Below are positions 14,230-28,542 of a DNA stretch of 64,000 nt, one piece after another. Source of the stretch: Letharia columbiana (lineage: Eukaryota; Ascomycota; Lecanoromycetes; Lecanorales; Parmeliaceae). Positions within the stretch are counted from its first letter, which is position 1. The number at the start of each line of letters is the position of its first letter. The notes beneath the pieces were generated by a model, which was given only the letters and a program-made list of their open reading frames with translations, was not told where the DNA came from and did not search any database. A program made the position numbers and the translations under genes. The stretch spans positions 1,550,501 to 1,614,500 of the forward strand of contig NW_023501037.1 in NCBI RefSeq assembly GCF_014066305.1. The letters are read 5' to 3'.

Positions 14230-15409
14230 ATCGATATAATATATAATTTAATCTATTATAGCGTTATATACTTTATCTTCTTTTAATATATTTATAAATA
14301 TATCGAAATCGATATTATTTATTGTAACGCGAATTAATATCTAGATTTTAATAATATTAAGAGATAATATTAGCGTATCGATTATAGTTCTTCTTAAATA
14401 TATATAGAAACTAGCTCGATTAAAGATATATAGTTATAATATAAAATCGATATTATTAATAGAAATAGATTATTCGTTTAGCCGTCTACGTTTATAAGTT
14501 TATATATATATATAATTAATTTTTATAGCTATATCTAATTCGTAATTACTTAATTATTCTTTTAGAATACTAGATATAAAAACTCTCGAAAAAATATTCT
14601 TTAGTTATTTAAAGATCTCGCCGAGCTTTATTTAATTATAAAAAATATTAAACGCGTTTTTAATTAGATATCTCTTTTTTATCTCTTATTTTAAAAAGAA
14701 GTAAATCTTTTTATAATTAAACTCTTCTATTATTAAATTATATAAGATAATTAATATTATTTAGATTCTTAGATTAATATTAATATAGAATAATTTAGAT
14801 AAAATAAATAAAGATAATATAACGCTAATTTATAAAAACTCGTATTTTATATCTAAGATTAATTAAATTATAAAATTCTAAAAAAAGTGGAATAATTCTA
14901 GAGAAGAATATATTAGAAAGAATATTATAGAATTAATAGAGATTCTAATTTAGAAATAAATCTTATAGATTAATCTTTATTTAATAAACTCTATTATATT
15001 ATTTATTCTATCTATTTAAGAGATTAATTAATAATTAAATTAAATAGTCGAAGTTGAATAATATAATACGAAGTCGAATTATACTATATATTATTTAGAT
15101 ATTTAAAATATCTATTTAAGAATAATATATATCTCTCTTAATTCCTCTATCTATCGTATATCTAAATTATCTTATCTTTTACTTCTTTATTTATATTATT
15201 ATTCTTATATCTATTATAGATATTAACCTTTAAATTAAATATCTTTTATTTAATCTTTTTATTTAGAATCTTTTTATTTAAGTTTTACGAGTTATTTAAT
15301 ATTAAATTATAATTATATATTAAAATAGTATAGAAGCTTTAGAATAATCGAGTATACTTATAAATAGCGTATCTAAAAAGATAATATAGTATTATTATAT
15401 ATTTAAAAA
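14230..15409. other. RIP-degraded DNA, no gene seen
   Basis: AT-rich DNA inside the large TIR element, with no open frame or recognised domain. Composition is typical of saturated RIP. Confidence 0.6.
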
Positions 15410-18200
15410 CGAATTATCTCTCTTTGTATATTTCTATTTAAAATCTTATTATCGAGGCTTTTTAGATTATTTAATATTAAATAATAATTATATATCTTTT
15501 TATTTTTCTACGATAGTTATATTACTCTCTTATCTATTTAAATATCTTATTACTTCTTTTAATTAATATCTAGATTAATAAAGCGAAAGACTCTTATTAG
15601 CGTTATATCTATATTTATAAAACGCTTAATTAAAATAAGAAAGTGAGATTTATTATTATTCTTAAAAGGCTATACTATTAAGCTATCGCGATTCTTAAAT
15701 TAAATAATTAAAAAGTATTAAAGAATTTTATTATCTAGATACTCTTACTTAAATTACTATAAATTTATTAATATTATTTAAATTTAATAAGATAGAGAAG
15801 AAGATTATATTAGAGTAATAATTAAATTAATTATAGAGAAACTTATAAATATTATTAACTTTTTAGAATATTTATAAATATCTTTATTAAGAGTATTAAT
15901 TAGCTATTTTAATACGATAAATTTAAAAGTATTTTTTATTAAGTTATATAGATAGTAATTATATATACTATCTTATAAATATTATAATTAATTCTTCTTT
16001 ATATTATCTAACTTAAAAGATTAATCGCTATTATTTAAGTCTATAATAATTCTTATTATTATAATATTTAATATCGATTAGCTTTAATTAATACGCCTTA
16101 AAAAATTTGAGAATATTAGAAATAATAGTTACGGCGCGTAGTTTATAGGTTTTATTAAAGTATAATTTATATATAGATTTAGATAGATTATACTCTTAAC
16201 TCTAAGTCTTATTATATTATATAAAATACTCGATTTTAATTTAATCTTAAATAGTCTAATTAGTATCTTAAAGAATTTTTCTCTAATCGTTATTTAATAG
16301 ATAGATAATCTTTCTTATCTTATAAGATAAAAGCTTTATAAGTAAAGCGTCGCTATTAATAATTCTTAATTTTATTATTTATTTAATTATTAGCTTATTT
16401 AGAATTATTTATATTTTATCGATATTTCTCTTTAACTCCTTATTCGATAAAGCGCGTAAACGAGATTTTATATTCTTTATCCGCTTTTTAATATTATAAT
16501 ATTTCTTTTCTATTATCTTAAATAAAACGATATTTATTTTTTATTATAATTACTTAATTAATAAAATTATTATTATTATATTAATAAAGAATATAATTTA
16601 TAATATAGCTAAATATCTATAAACGAATAATAGATAATATTTAAACTTCTTCGCTATTCTATTATAATATACTTATTTCTTCTTACTCGAGTTTTATATA
16701 TAAATAAGATCTTTAATAATAATTCTAGATTACTTTATCTTATAAATAATAATTAATATAAATATTAAAAAGATATTCGATTTTATATTATAATATTTAT
16801 CGACGTAGATTTACTTAATAGCGAAGTTATATATAAATAAGCCCTTTATTTTAGCTTAAATATAATTCTTATAAAACTCGAATATTATTAAAATTAAAAA
16901 CCTCTCTTATCTAGATTAAGCTTTATTGTTAATTATATATTTAAATAATTTAATATTTATAAAGATTAAAGACTTTAGATTAATATTACGATATTAAATT
17001 AATTTATATATATAAAAAATACGAAATTATATTATATTATAATTTTTAAGATCTATTAGCTTAATAATTTTAATAAATTAATTCGCGAAAATTTTAATTA
17101 AAACGATTATTAAAAAGAATTTTAATTTAAATATTATTTAGACTACGTAGTTCGCTTTATTTTTATATAAATAAATAATATTAAATATCTTAATCGAAGA
17201 ATATTAAGACTATTAATTCTTTCGAATAAATTATAATATAAAATATTTACTCGCAAAGAGAGACTTTTTAAAAACTTCGATAATAATAATATTCTAATAC
17301 TCTTTAAGGATATTAAATTATAGAGTAAATTATTATTTAAATATTAAACTTATTAATAATATTAGAGTCTAAAAAAATATTTATATTAGCGAATTAAATA
17401 AAAGAGTTAGATATATTTATCTTATCGAAGCCGGGCTTATCTATATTAATTACTCCACTATAGAGATTTACTTAAAAACGTCTTTATATTAAATTATATA
17501 GTTAATAAGTTTTTAGAATAATAGATATCGAGGTTTCTTACGAATTTAAGATATATTTTAAATCTCTAAAAATACGAGTATTTTTAATACTTCTATTATT
17601 ATAATTAAGTTATAAAATTTATTTTATAATTTTCTAAGTCTAATTTAATTACTATAATCTCTCTTTTTTATTAAGTTTAATCTTTTTATTAAATTAATTA
17701 ATATAGAGAGTAGATAATTAATAATACTCGAATATATACTCTAATATTAGATCTTTATCGTCGATCTTTATATTATTCTATATCTTTCTTTAACTTATAA
17801 TCTTATTAATCTTAATATTATAAAAATTAATTAATCGAAAAGCGTAATTTTATTTAATTAAGAGCTTTATTAATATAATATCTTTTATTATTAAACGCCT
17901 TTTCTTTTATAATAAAAGCGCGTTATTATTTTTATAAGTTTTAAATATAATAGCGTTATCTATTAAATTATTAACGAACTTCTTTTATAAAAAATAACGA
18001 TAAATTTATAATTAAGAGTTATTCTTATTTAAGCTAATATTAATAAATTAAAAATTTTTTTTATTTTTTTTATAGATATTAAATAAATTAAATAATAAGA
18101 TTAAAGATAAAGCGATAGTAGAATAGAGAGAAAGCGAAGTTTTAATAGATTTAAATTAAGATGGGATATTAGTAAGTCTAAAAGAGATTAAAAACTTTAA
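15410..18200. repeat. 2.8-kb direct repeat, first copy
   Basis: The sequence is paralogous to about 18,950-21,740 at an offset of roughly 3.54 kb, with landmarks matching throughout (for example the CTTAAAAGGCTATA segment near 15,665 and 19,190, and the TATACTCTAATA-TAGATCTTTATCG segment near 17,733 and 21,273). Plus-strand translation of part of it (around 16,620-17,150) reads as a stop-broken but otherwise continuous peptide that I cannot assign to a family. It looks like one duplicated, RIP-inactivated coding unit. Confidence 0.7.
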
Positions 18201-18949
18201 GACTTTCTAAGAATTATCTTATATGAAATATAGTAAAAGAAAGATATAAAAAAGAAGAATATTAAGGGTTAAAGTTAGAGTTAAAGTACTTTAATAAATA
18301 ACTTAATCTTCTTTATAGATAAAGATTTATTTAATAATTTACTTTAGTAATAAATAAAGTTTAAAAAAAGAATATAATATATTATTAATAATTTATTTAG
18401 ATCGAAAGCTAGTCTTAGAAATCGAGATAAAAGATTTATATTAGATAAAACTCGATATTAAAATTAAAAGTAACTTCGATAGAGATTTTATTAAATATTA
18501 TTTATAGTATAAAGTTTACGAAGTAAATATTAAATAATAAATTATAAAGAAAAAATAATAGAATATAATATTATAAACGCTAATGACTAGCGTGATAATT
18601 AACTATTTAATTTCGATTTAATAGTCTATTAATTATTCGAATCGCTTATCTAATTTAAATATTTAATTATAATTTATACTATCTAGAAGCTAGATTAAAG
18701 ATTATATTAATAATTAAGAATTATAATTAAAAGAATTATAGATATTTAATAGAAGTTAGATATTAAGTTTATTATTACTATTAATTAACTTAAATATATT
18801 GTTTATTTAATTTAAATATTAAATATAGTAGTAATATTAAAATTGAATAAGCGATATCTAAGCTATCTATATATTCGCGTTATTTATATTTTTAATATTA
18901 TTATTCTTATCTCTAATATTATTATATATTTAAGATTAAATTATCTCTC
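18201..18949. other. Spacer between the two 2.8-kb repeats
   Basis: AT-rich RIP-affected DNA, with nothing recognisable. Confidence 0.5.
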
Positions 18950-21740
18950 TTTATATATTTCGATTTAATATCTTATTATCTAAATTATTTAGATTATTTA
19001 ATATTAAGTAATAATTATAGATCTTTTTATTTTTCTATAATAGTTATACTACTCTACTATCTATTTAAATATTCTATTATTTCTCTTAATTAATATCTAG
19101 ATTTATAGAGTAAAAGAATCTTATTAAGATTATATCTATATTTATAAGATATTTAATAAAAACTAGAAAGCGAGATTCGTTATTATTCTTAAAAGGCTAT
19201 ATTATTATATTATTATAATTCTTAAGAGAAATCGCTAAAGAGTATTAGAGAGTTTTATAATTCGAATACTCTTATTTAAGTTATTACGAGTTTATTAATA
19301 TTACTCGAGATTAATTAGATAAAAAAGAAAAATATATTAAACTAATAATAAGATTAATGATAGAGGAATTTATAAAAATAATTAATTTTTTAATATATTT
19401 ATATATATTCTTTTTAAGAGTATTAATTAACTATTTTAAGGCGATAAGCTTAGAAATATCTTATATTAACTCGTTTAGATAGTAATTATAAATATTATAT
19501 TCTAGATATTAAAGCTAGTTATCTTTCTTATTATCTAATTTTATAAAATTTAATTATTATTATCTTATTTTATAATAATTTTTATTATTTTAATACTTAG
19601 AATTAGTTAGCTTTAGTTAATATTATTTAAAAGAATCGAGAATATTTAAAATTATTATTACTACTCGAAGCTTATAGACTTTATTAAAATATAAGTCGTA
19701 GATAAGATTAGAAATATTATAATCTTAGATTATAATCTTCTTATATTATATAATATACTTTATTTTAATTTAATTTTAGATAATTTAATTAATATTCTAT
19801 AATATCTTTCTCTAATCCTCGCTTAATATATAAATAATCTTTCTTATTTTATATAATAAAAGTTTAATAAGTAAAATATCGCTATTAATAATTCTTATCT
19901 TCGCTATTTATTTAATTATTAACTTATCTAGAATTATCTATATTTTATTAATATTTCTCTTTAATTTCTTATTTGATAGACTACGTAAATAGGCTTTTAT
20001 ATTCTCTATCCGCTTTTTAATTTTATAATATACTTTCTCTATTATTATTAATATAATAAGATTTATTTTTTATTATAACTACTTTATCGAGAGAATTATT
20101 ATTATTATATCTATAAAGAATTTAATTTATAATATAATTAAATATCTATATATAAATAATAAATAATATTTATATTTCTTCGCTAGTCTATTATAATATA
20201 CTCATCTCTTTTTATATAATTTTTATATACTTACGAGATTATTAATTATAATTCTAAATTATTCTATTTTATAGATATTAATTAATATAAGAGTTAAAGC
20301 GATATCTAACTTTATATTATAGAATTTATTAACGTAGATTTAATTAATAGCGAAGTTATATTCGAATTTTCCTTTATCTTTAATTATAGCTTTTATATAA
20401 TTCTTATATAACTCGAGAATTATTAAAATTAAGAATCTCTCTTATTTAGATTAAGCTTAATCGTTAATTATATATTTAAATAATTTAATATTTATAGAGA
20501 TTAAAAGCTTAACGCTAACTCTATAATATTAAATTAATTTATATATATAAAATATATAAAATTATATAACGTTATAGTTATTAAGATTTATAAGTTTAGT
20601 AATTTTTATAAACTAGTTTATTAAAGTCTTTATTAAAATAATAATAAGAAAGAATCTTATTTTAAATATTATTTAAGCTATATAGTTTACTTCGTTTTTA
20701 TATAAATAAATAATATTAAATATCTCGATTAAAGGATATTAAGACTATCGATTCTTTTAAATAAATTATAATATAAGATATTTATTCGCGAAGAAAGACT
20801 TTTTAAAGACTTCGACGATAATAATATTTTAATATTTTTTAAAGATATTAAATTATAAAGTAAGTTATTACTTAAATATTTAACTTATTAATAATATTAA
20901 AATCTAAAGAAATATTTATATTAGCGAGTTAAATAAAAGAATTAGATATATTTATTTTATTAAAATCAAGCTTATTTATATTAATAGCTTCTTTATAGAT
21001 ATTTATTTAAAAATATTATTATATTAAATTATAGAGTTAATAAATCTTTAAAATAATAAAGATTAATATTTCTCGCGAATCTAAGACGTAATCTAAGTCT
21101 TTAAATATTCGAATATTATTAATATTTATATTATTATAATTAAGCTATAAGACTTACTTTATAATTTATTAAATTATATTAAATTACTAAGACCTTTCTT
21201 TCTTATTAAGCTTTATCTTTTTATTATATTAATTAATATAAAAAATAGATAATTAATAATATTTAAATATATACTCTAATACTAGATCTTTATCGCCGAC
21301 CTTTATATTATTTTATATCTTTCTTTAATTTATAATTTTATTAATCTTAATATTATAAAAGTTAATTAATTAAAAAGTATAATCTTATTTAATTAAGAGC
21401 TTTATTAATATAATATCTTTTATTATTAAACGTCTTCCCTCTTATAGCGAAAGCGCGTTATTATTCTTATAAATTTTAAATATAATAATATTATCTATTA
21501 AATTATTAACGAACTTCTTTTATAGAAAATAATAATAGATTTATAATTAAGAATTATTCTTATTTAAACTAATATTAATAAGTTAAGAATTTATTTTATT
21601 TTCTTTATAGATATTAAGTAAGTTAAATAATAAGATTAAAGATTAAGCGATAATAGAATAAAGAGAAAGTGGAATTTCGATAGAATTAGATTAAGATAAA
21701 GTATTATAAAGATTAAAAGAAATTAAAAACTTTAAGATTT
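18950..21740. repeat. 2.8-kb direct repeat, second copy
   Basis: Paralogue of 15,410-18,200, slightly more degraded in places. The similarity ends shortly after an AAAAACTTTAAGA segment that is shared with 18,190-18,205. The two copies are in the same orientation. Confidence 0.7.
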
Positions 21741-23999
21741 ACTTTAGCTTAATAGAAGAAAAGATTAAATACTCGAGTATTTTAAAAAATCGTTAAAATT
21801 AAGAATATAAGCGTATTAATAAATCTCGCGAAGTTTTAAAGATATTAACTTTAATATTTAACGTTTTAATTAAAGCTAGAATTAATATTAATACTTATTA
21901 TTAATATAGAAAAGTGAAATTAATAAATCTTTAATTATACGCTATAAGAATATTTGTTATTTAAATATATATACTCGCTTCTAATACTTATATATCTCTT
22001 ATAAATTATTATTATTATTTATAGTTAAGCTTATATTATCTACTTTATAGATTAGATAAAATAATATTATAGAATTTTTATTAATATTATCTTAAAATCG
22101 TTTCGATTAAAAATAGATAATAAGAGCTTTAAGATTAAGTTATTTCTAGAATTAAGAAATTATTATTAAATTATTTATTAACTTCTAAATAAAGATAAGC
22201 TTATACTCGTTTAGATTATTAGTAATAATAAATTAAAGAAAATTAATATTAAGAGGGTTTTTAGTCGATAGTCTATTAGATTAATAGAGATTTACTAATC
22301 TCTTAATTATTAAAAGCTTCTAAATCTTTATATATTTATTTTTTTATTTTTTTATCGATTCTCTCTTAAGTAATTACTTCTTTTACTTCGTAGGCGCCTT
22401 ATTAATTAATAAAATTAATTTATATAAAGATTTAAGAAGAAAGCTAAAGTCTTATATAACTATATAATTAAAAATAAATAATAATTAAATAATCTCGCTT
22501 ACGATAATATTAATCTTTTTCTTATATAATCTTATAAGCTTTTTTTAAAAATCTTTATATCTTAATTAACGCGAGAACTTCTCTTTTACCGCTTTAAATA
22601 TAAACTTTAAAAATCGAAGTTCTTTATAAATATTATCTTAGTTCGCGAGAACGTCTAATTTAGCGATATCGATTTTAAAATAGAAATTAATTTTAATAAA
22701 CGCTATTATTATAAATATATTATTTAAAAAAAAAATAGATATTAATATAATAATATATATAATACGATAATAAGAAAATACGCGTTAGATTAAGTAAGAT
22801 ATAAGATAAAAGAAATTTAAATAAAATTATAAAATTCGAGTTAGATATTTAATATTATTTCTCGAAATATATATTATATTTTTAATTAACTTTAATTAAT
22901 TATAAGTAAACTTTGATTAATATTAACTTTATTAATAACTATTTTAATAACCTTAATTAAATATTAATATATTATATCTTTAATTAACTTTAATTAATTA
23001 TTAGTAAAAACTTCGATAGAAGCTTTAATTAGCGTTAAAATTAATAACGCGTATATCGATAATAAGAGTATAAATTTCGCTATTATATCTATTAGAGATA
23101 TAAATTTATTTAATAATAATATAGATTTTTTAAGATTTATTCTTTATTAGTAATTTCGAAATTAATAATCTTTAATAGAATTTAAATAGTAATAATTACT
23201 TTAATAATTAATATTTCGAAAATTAATATTTATTTTAACTCTTTAATATAAGAGGTAATAATAAGATATAGTAATTAATAAATATTATATTTATATAATT
23301 TTTATCTACTCTTTAATTAATTAATAGATAATTAAATTTCTTTTTTAATAGATATATTAATCTTCTTTCTTTTTATATCTATAAAAATCGATTAATTAGA
23401 TTATCTTTTTTTAAATATATATAACTCTTAATAATTTATTTAATTTTAATTATTTATATTTAAAAGGCTTTTATTTTAATATAAAGATATATTAGCTAGT
23501 TAAATATAATAAAATAATTATATATTATAAATAATAATAAATATATTTAATATATTTCTTTTATAATACTTAAAATTATTTTTAGAGATATTACTATCTA
23601 AATTAAACGATTTAAATTAAAGTAAAATTAATTTCTTTTATATAAAATATATATTTCTAAATTATATACTCTATAGGCGACTTTATTATTTTAAAGTAAA
23701 TATATAAACGTAGTTTTATATATATAAAAGCGCTTTAACTATATACGTATTAAATATAAAGAAATATTTAAAAATAATAAAAGTATTTCTCCTCTAGATA
23801 GCTTATTATAAACCCTTTCTTTTTATAAATATTTATTAATATAAAATATTTTTTATATATAAATTTATAGATATCTTTTATATAATTATAAAGAATATAA
23901 AGTTAAAATTAAATTTTATAATAAGTAAGACTAGAGTAATAATATATATTCGCTAAGACGTTAATACGTTATTAATTATTAAAGAATATATATCTTATA
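21741..23999. other. RIP-degraded DNA upstream of the transposase remnant
   Basis: AT-rich DNA with no open frame. It may contain the N-terminal part of the Plavaka-type transposase, but I could not read motifs in it. Confidence 0.45.
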
Positions 24000-26500
24000 A
24001 TTAATTAATAATAGATAAGCGAATATATATCGAGTATATCGCTTCTATAAAAAATAATATAAAAATAATAATAAACTTATTAAATATCTACGAGGTTATA
24101 AAAAGCGAAAATCGATTCTTTTATACGCGTCTTTTAATATTATAAATCGCGATATAATTAATAGTATTAATAATTTAATAACTCTAATTATTATAAGAGA
24201 AGAAGATATATATTTACTCGAAGATAATATAATTACGAATTTAATATTATAATAGTAATTAAATAAGTAAAAGATAGAGAAAGAGAGGATAAATATAATA
24301 TAAATAATAAATCTAGATAATAAGATAATAGTATTTTTTATCTCTATAATAGACTTAAGTTATAATATTATAATTTCATCTTTAATAGTTAACTCTATAG
24401 AATTATATTTAAAAGAGTAAGACGCTAAGAGATCGATAAAATTATAATTTAAATCGAAGTCTCTTAATTAAATAGAATTAATATTTAATTATCGAATTAG
24501 ATCGAACGTTAAATCGATATTCGATATAAATAATTTTTAAAATTTATTTAAATTCTAGAAAGATTATACGCTAGCGCTATAATTTCTTAAATCGAGACTC
24601 TTCGACGATAATATTAATAAATTCTTTTATAACGTTTATTTATAGCGATTTTAAGATAATTATAGCTTTAATAATACGAAATTATTAAGATATAAGATAT
24701 AGAATATATATAGTAATAATATCGACGGCGGCTAAATTAGCTAGTCTTTTAAAATTTATAACTTTAAATTTAAATTAAAATCGAAGATATATTATATTAT
24801 TTATTTCGATATTATAAATATTATTAAAGCGTTTCTAGTATATAAATCTTTTAATATAAATTTATATTATTAATTTATATATTAAAGAAACGCTAATAAA
24901 GCGAGAGTCTATAGCGAGATATATATTATAAATTAATAATAGAAAATATAGAATAAGCTATCTAATAACTCTATCGTTATTTTTATTATTTTAATATTAA
25001 ATAAAACTTATCTCTCTTAAATATATAAGAATTAATATATTTAATTAATTTATATTACGATTAAAAATCTTTAATAAAATATATAACGCGCGTATAGTAA
25101 ATCGAATATAATAATTTTAGAAATAATATTAATTATTATAAAAAAAGAAGTTAAGATCTAAATCTATTATTATATTTTAGATTTAATAATTAAAAATAAC
25201 TTCTTATACTTTCGCGATATATTATCTACTAATAAAGTATATTTAATAATTAAAAAATACTTCGAATATAGTATTAATATATAATATATAAATAATTTAA
25301 TTTAAAGATATTATTTAATACTAACTACTATAATATTAAATTATAAAAAATAAATAATAATTACTTTAATCTTAAGCGATAGATATTATTCTATATATAC
25401 GATTTTATCTATAAAAAGAGAGCGATTATATCCTCTAATTTTATATTCTAAATAAATATTCGAGCGTATAATCGAGTAGCTAAAACTATAAAAGAGATAT
25501 ATTAAAAAAATATCGAAATACTTATAAGATATAATACTTTATAATCGTTATCCTTTTATTAATAATTACTTCGCTATCGATATATATTAACTATAATATT
25601 TTAATATTCTATACTTTTTAATAATTAAGAAATTTATAAATTATTTATTTAAATAATAAATTAAATATATTAAAGTTATAAAGATAGAGAATAAGATAAA
25701 TAAGCTTCTTAATACTCGCTTTTAAATAATTTCTAATTATATTAATTTAAGATATATTAAATTTTTAAATAAGAAGATATAGTAGATAGAAGAGAATAAC
25801 TAAATTCTATAGAGAACGATAATAACTACCTTTATATCGATCTTAATTAAATTAAATTTAAATACGCTATATATAAATCGCGCTATTCTTAATCTTATTA
25901 TATTAGCGAGATATTATTCTTATAATAATAATACTATTCGATATCTACTCGCGGTTCTAACCCGAATTAATCTACTAAAAGAGATTTTTCGAGTATATAA
26001 ATCTCTAAATAAAACGATAGATAAAGATTATTTTAACTTTCTAAAGTTTTATAATATTAATTACTTACTCGAAATAATATAATTATTTAATTTACTCGAT
26101 AGATTAATTACTTAAATAAGAGAAAAGGCGTATATTAAATTCTTTAAAAAGTATTATAAATTAATAAATAAGTATAATAACTATATTAAATAGATTATAT
26201 ATTATAATATCGTATATTAGAAGATAATTATAATATATAATTTTATTAAGTACTAAGATATAGAAATATTATTATCTATAATTAAGAGATTATAAAAGAA
26301 AGAGAAGAAGATTAAAACGAGAACTTCTTTAAACTTTTATATCTAAAATTAATAGATAAATAATAAAAAGCGTAATATTATAAGATAAATCTATTATTAT
26401 AATAGTCGTTATTAGCGATTAATAGAAATCGTTACTAAATAATTAAAATTAAATACTTTCCTCGAAGCTCTAGCCGCCTTTATTTAAATAAATTAAATAA
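24000..26500 (+). pseudogene. Plavaka-type transposase (RIP-inactivated)
   Basis: Plus-strand translation shows the landmarks of Plavaka-type transposases in order. Around 24,950-25,120 is the segment resembling VIP-ILASDKTHLS...WPVYLTIGN followed by a conserved R-R-x-x-S. Around 25,270-25,440 is the segment corresponding to RCYPILT...DYEEQV, followed by cysteine/histidine positions now mostly turned to tyrosine. A lysine-rich aromatic region follows to about 26,450. Each is broken by TAA/TAG codons of the kind RIP makes from CAA, CAG and TGG. Plavaka proteins are CACTA/KDZ-related DDE transposases of fungi, consistent with the surrounding terminal inverted repeats. The family call rests on motif recognition by eye. 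Confidence 0.7.
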
Positions 26501-27591
26501 AATTAAAAAAAAAATATTTATCTAAGAGAGATAATAATATTAATATACGTAAGACGAACTATAAATAAGTATATCGATATTTAATCTATATTTATTTTAA
26601 TATTCGATATTAAAAAGCTTTTAAAAAGAATTCTCTAGATATAGCTCGCTTATTTAAAGACGTTATTATCTATAAATCTATTAATTAATTCTTTCAAAAA
26701 AGATAATATAGAAACTACGCTTAGATCTATAAATATAATTAATAAATCTTTAATATTAATAAAGTTTTTTCGAGAAAATTAATAAAAGAAGTATTAATTA
26801 TAATAAAAGTAATAAATCTAGTTTATAGAGATTTTAAATAAAAATTAACTTATCTATAGAGTATTTTTATAGAGATATTTAAATATCGATATAATAGATA
26901 AGTTTAGAAATATTATAATATAATGAAAATAGAAAGAGCGTAGCTATTAATAGCGCGGAATTTAAGAATTCTTAGAAAATAACGATTCTATAGCCTCGTA
27001 AGTATTAAGAGAAATATATATATTATATTTACGTTAATAAAAGATAAGAAATTTTATTATATTAATAGCTTTATCAACTTTAATTAATATAATAATATTT
27101 ATAATCTAAATTTTCTAAATAAGAATTATAGAGTAATAAAAGAAATTAATATACGCTATATTATAAGATAATAGAGATATTAAAAATCTAGATCTTAGAA
27201 TATTAGAAATAAAATTAAATATATAATAAGTAAAATCGGTCTTAATTACCTTTCTCGACTTAAATATTTTTCTTAACTCGAATATCTTTTTTAACTCGAA
27301 TATTCTTCTTAACTTAAATAACTTTCGAATTATCTTTAGAGTTTATTAAGCGAAGAGAAATTTTATAATTATAGAATATATATATAAATATCATAATTAG
27401 AAAGAGAAGAGAGAGTGAGCTTTTCCTTAATTAGAGAGATATTAATACGCTTTAAAAAGTATCTAGCTAAGTATTCTAACACTAAAAACTACTATTAAAT
27501 TAATTCGCGATTTCTTATAATTTAAAAAACGTTATCGCTTATAACGAGGGTTATTATTTAAAATTCTCTTAAGTCGTTAATAGTTTATATA
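26501..27591. other. RIP-degraded DNA downstream of the transposase remnant
   Basis: It contains AACTCGAATATCTT-like short repeats near 27,255-27,320 and no gene. Confidence 0.5.
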
Positions 27592-27900
27592 ATAATATTA
27601 AAATCGAGATATATTATTTTAAAAATATAATAAATTAGAAGAAAGTCTTAACGTAAGCTATTATAGGAGGTATAAGATAATAAAAATTATTAATAATCTA
27701 TACGATAATACTAGAATCGAGATATATTATTCTAAAAATATAATAAATTAGAAGAAAGTCTTAATATAAGATATTATAGAGGGTATAAGACGATAAGAAT
27801 TATTAATAATCTATATAATAATATTAGAATCGAGATATATTATTTTAAAAATATAATAAATTAGAAGAAAGTCTTAATATAAGATATTATAGAGGAAGAT
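27592..27900. repeat. Three tandem copies of a 113-bp unit
   Basis: The AATCGAGATATATTATT segment starts at 27,602, 27,715 and 27,828, exactly 113 bp apart. Copies include an AATTAGAAGAAAGTCTTAA segment and a TATTATAG(A/G)GG end. The differences are mostly transitions. Confidence 0.88.
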
Positions 27901-28542
27901 CTATATATACTATTACTCGCTATATTCTTATATATATAATTATCTAAAAGTCGAAACTTCTAATTTAAAAAAGTCGATTTCGATTTTATAAGAAAGATAT
28001 TCGATATTTTAACGAGTATTAATATATATAAATTCTAAAGAAATTTAGATATTAAGAGAAGAGATTAGTAGAGCTAAGATCGAGTAATAAAAATATAAAT
28101 ATATATTATTAATCTTTATATATATTATATTAACTTTAACGCGATTATAGCGATAGAGAAATATATTAGCGACGATTTTCCTTCTTAGATAATTAGCGCT
28201 TATAAGATATATTATAAATAATAATACTCTTATTTTTAATAGAAAAAGTAGATTACTCGATATAATAATATAAATTTATATATATAAATTTAATATCTAG
28301 CGATAGTATTATTAAGTCGAGTTAAATCGGGCTTATAATATAATTAAGTTAAGTCGAACTCGACTTATAAAGTCGAGTCGATATCGCGAATTATAGAAAT
28401 AATAAAATATTAATATAAAACGATTATTATTTCTAAAAAAATTATTTAAATAGTATATAGTAATTATTAAATTAATAGATATTATTCGAATAGTATATAA
28501 TAATTACTAAATCGATAAATATTATTCGAATAGTATATAGTA

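Noticed and set aside
28320..28390. ACTCGAC...GTCGAGT hairpin
   Set aside because: Only a 7-bp stem within a CTCGA-rich decayed repeat; not enough to call a terminator or an origin.
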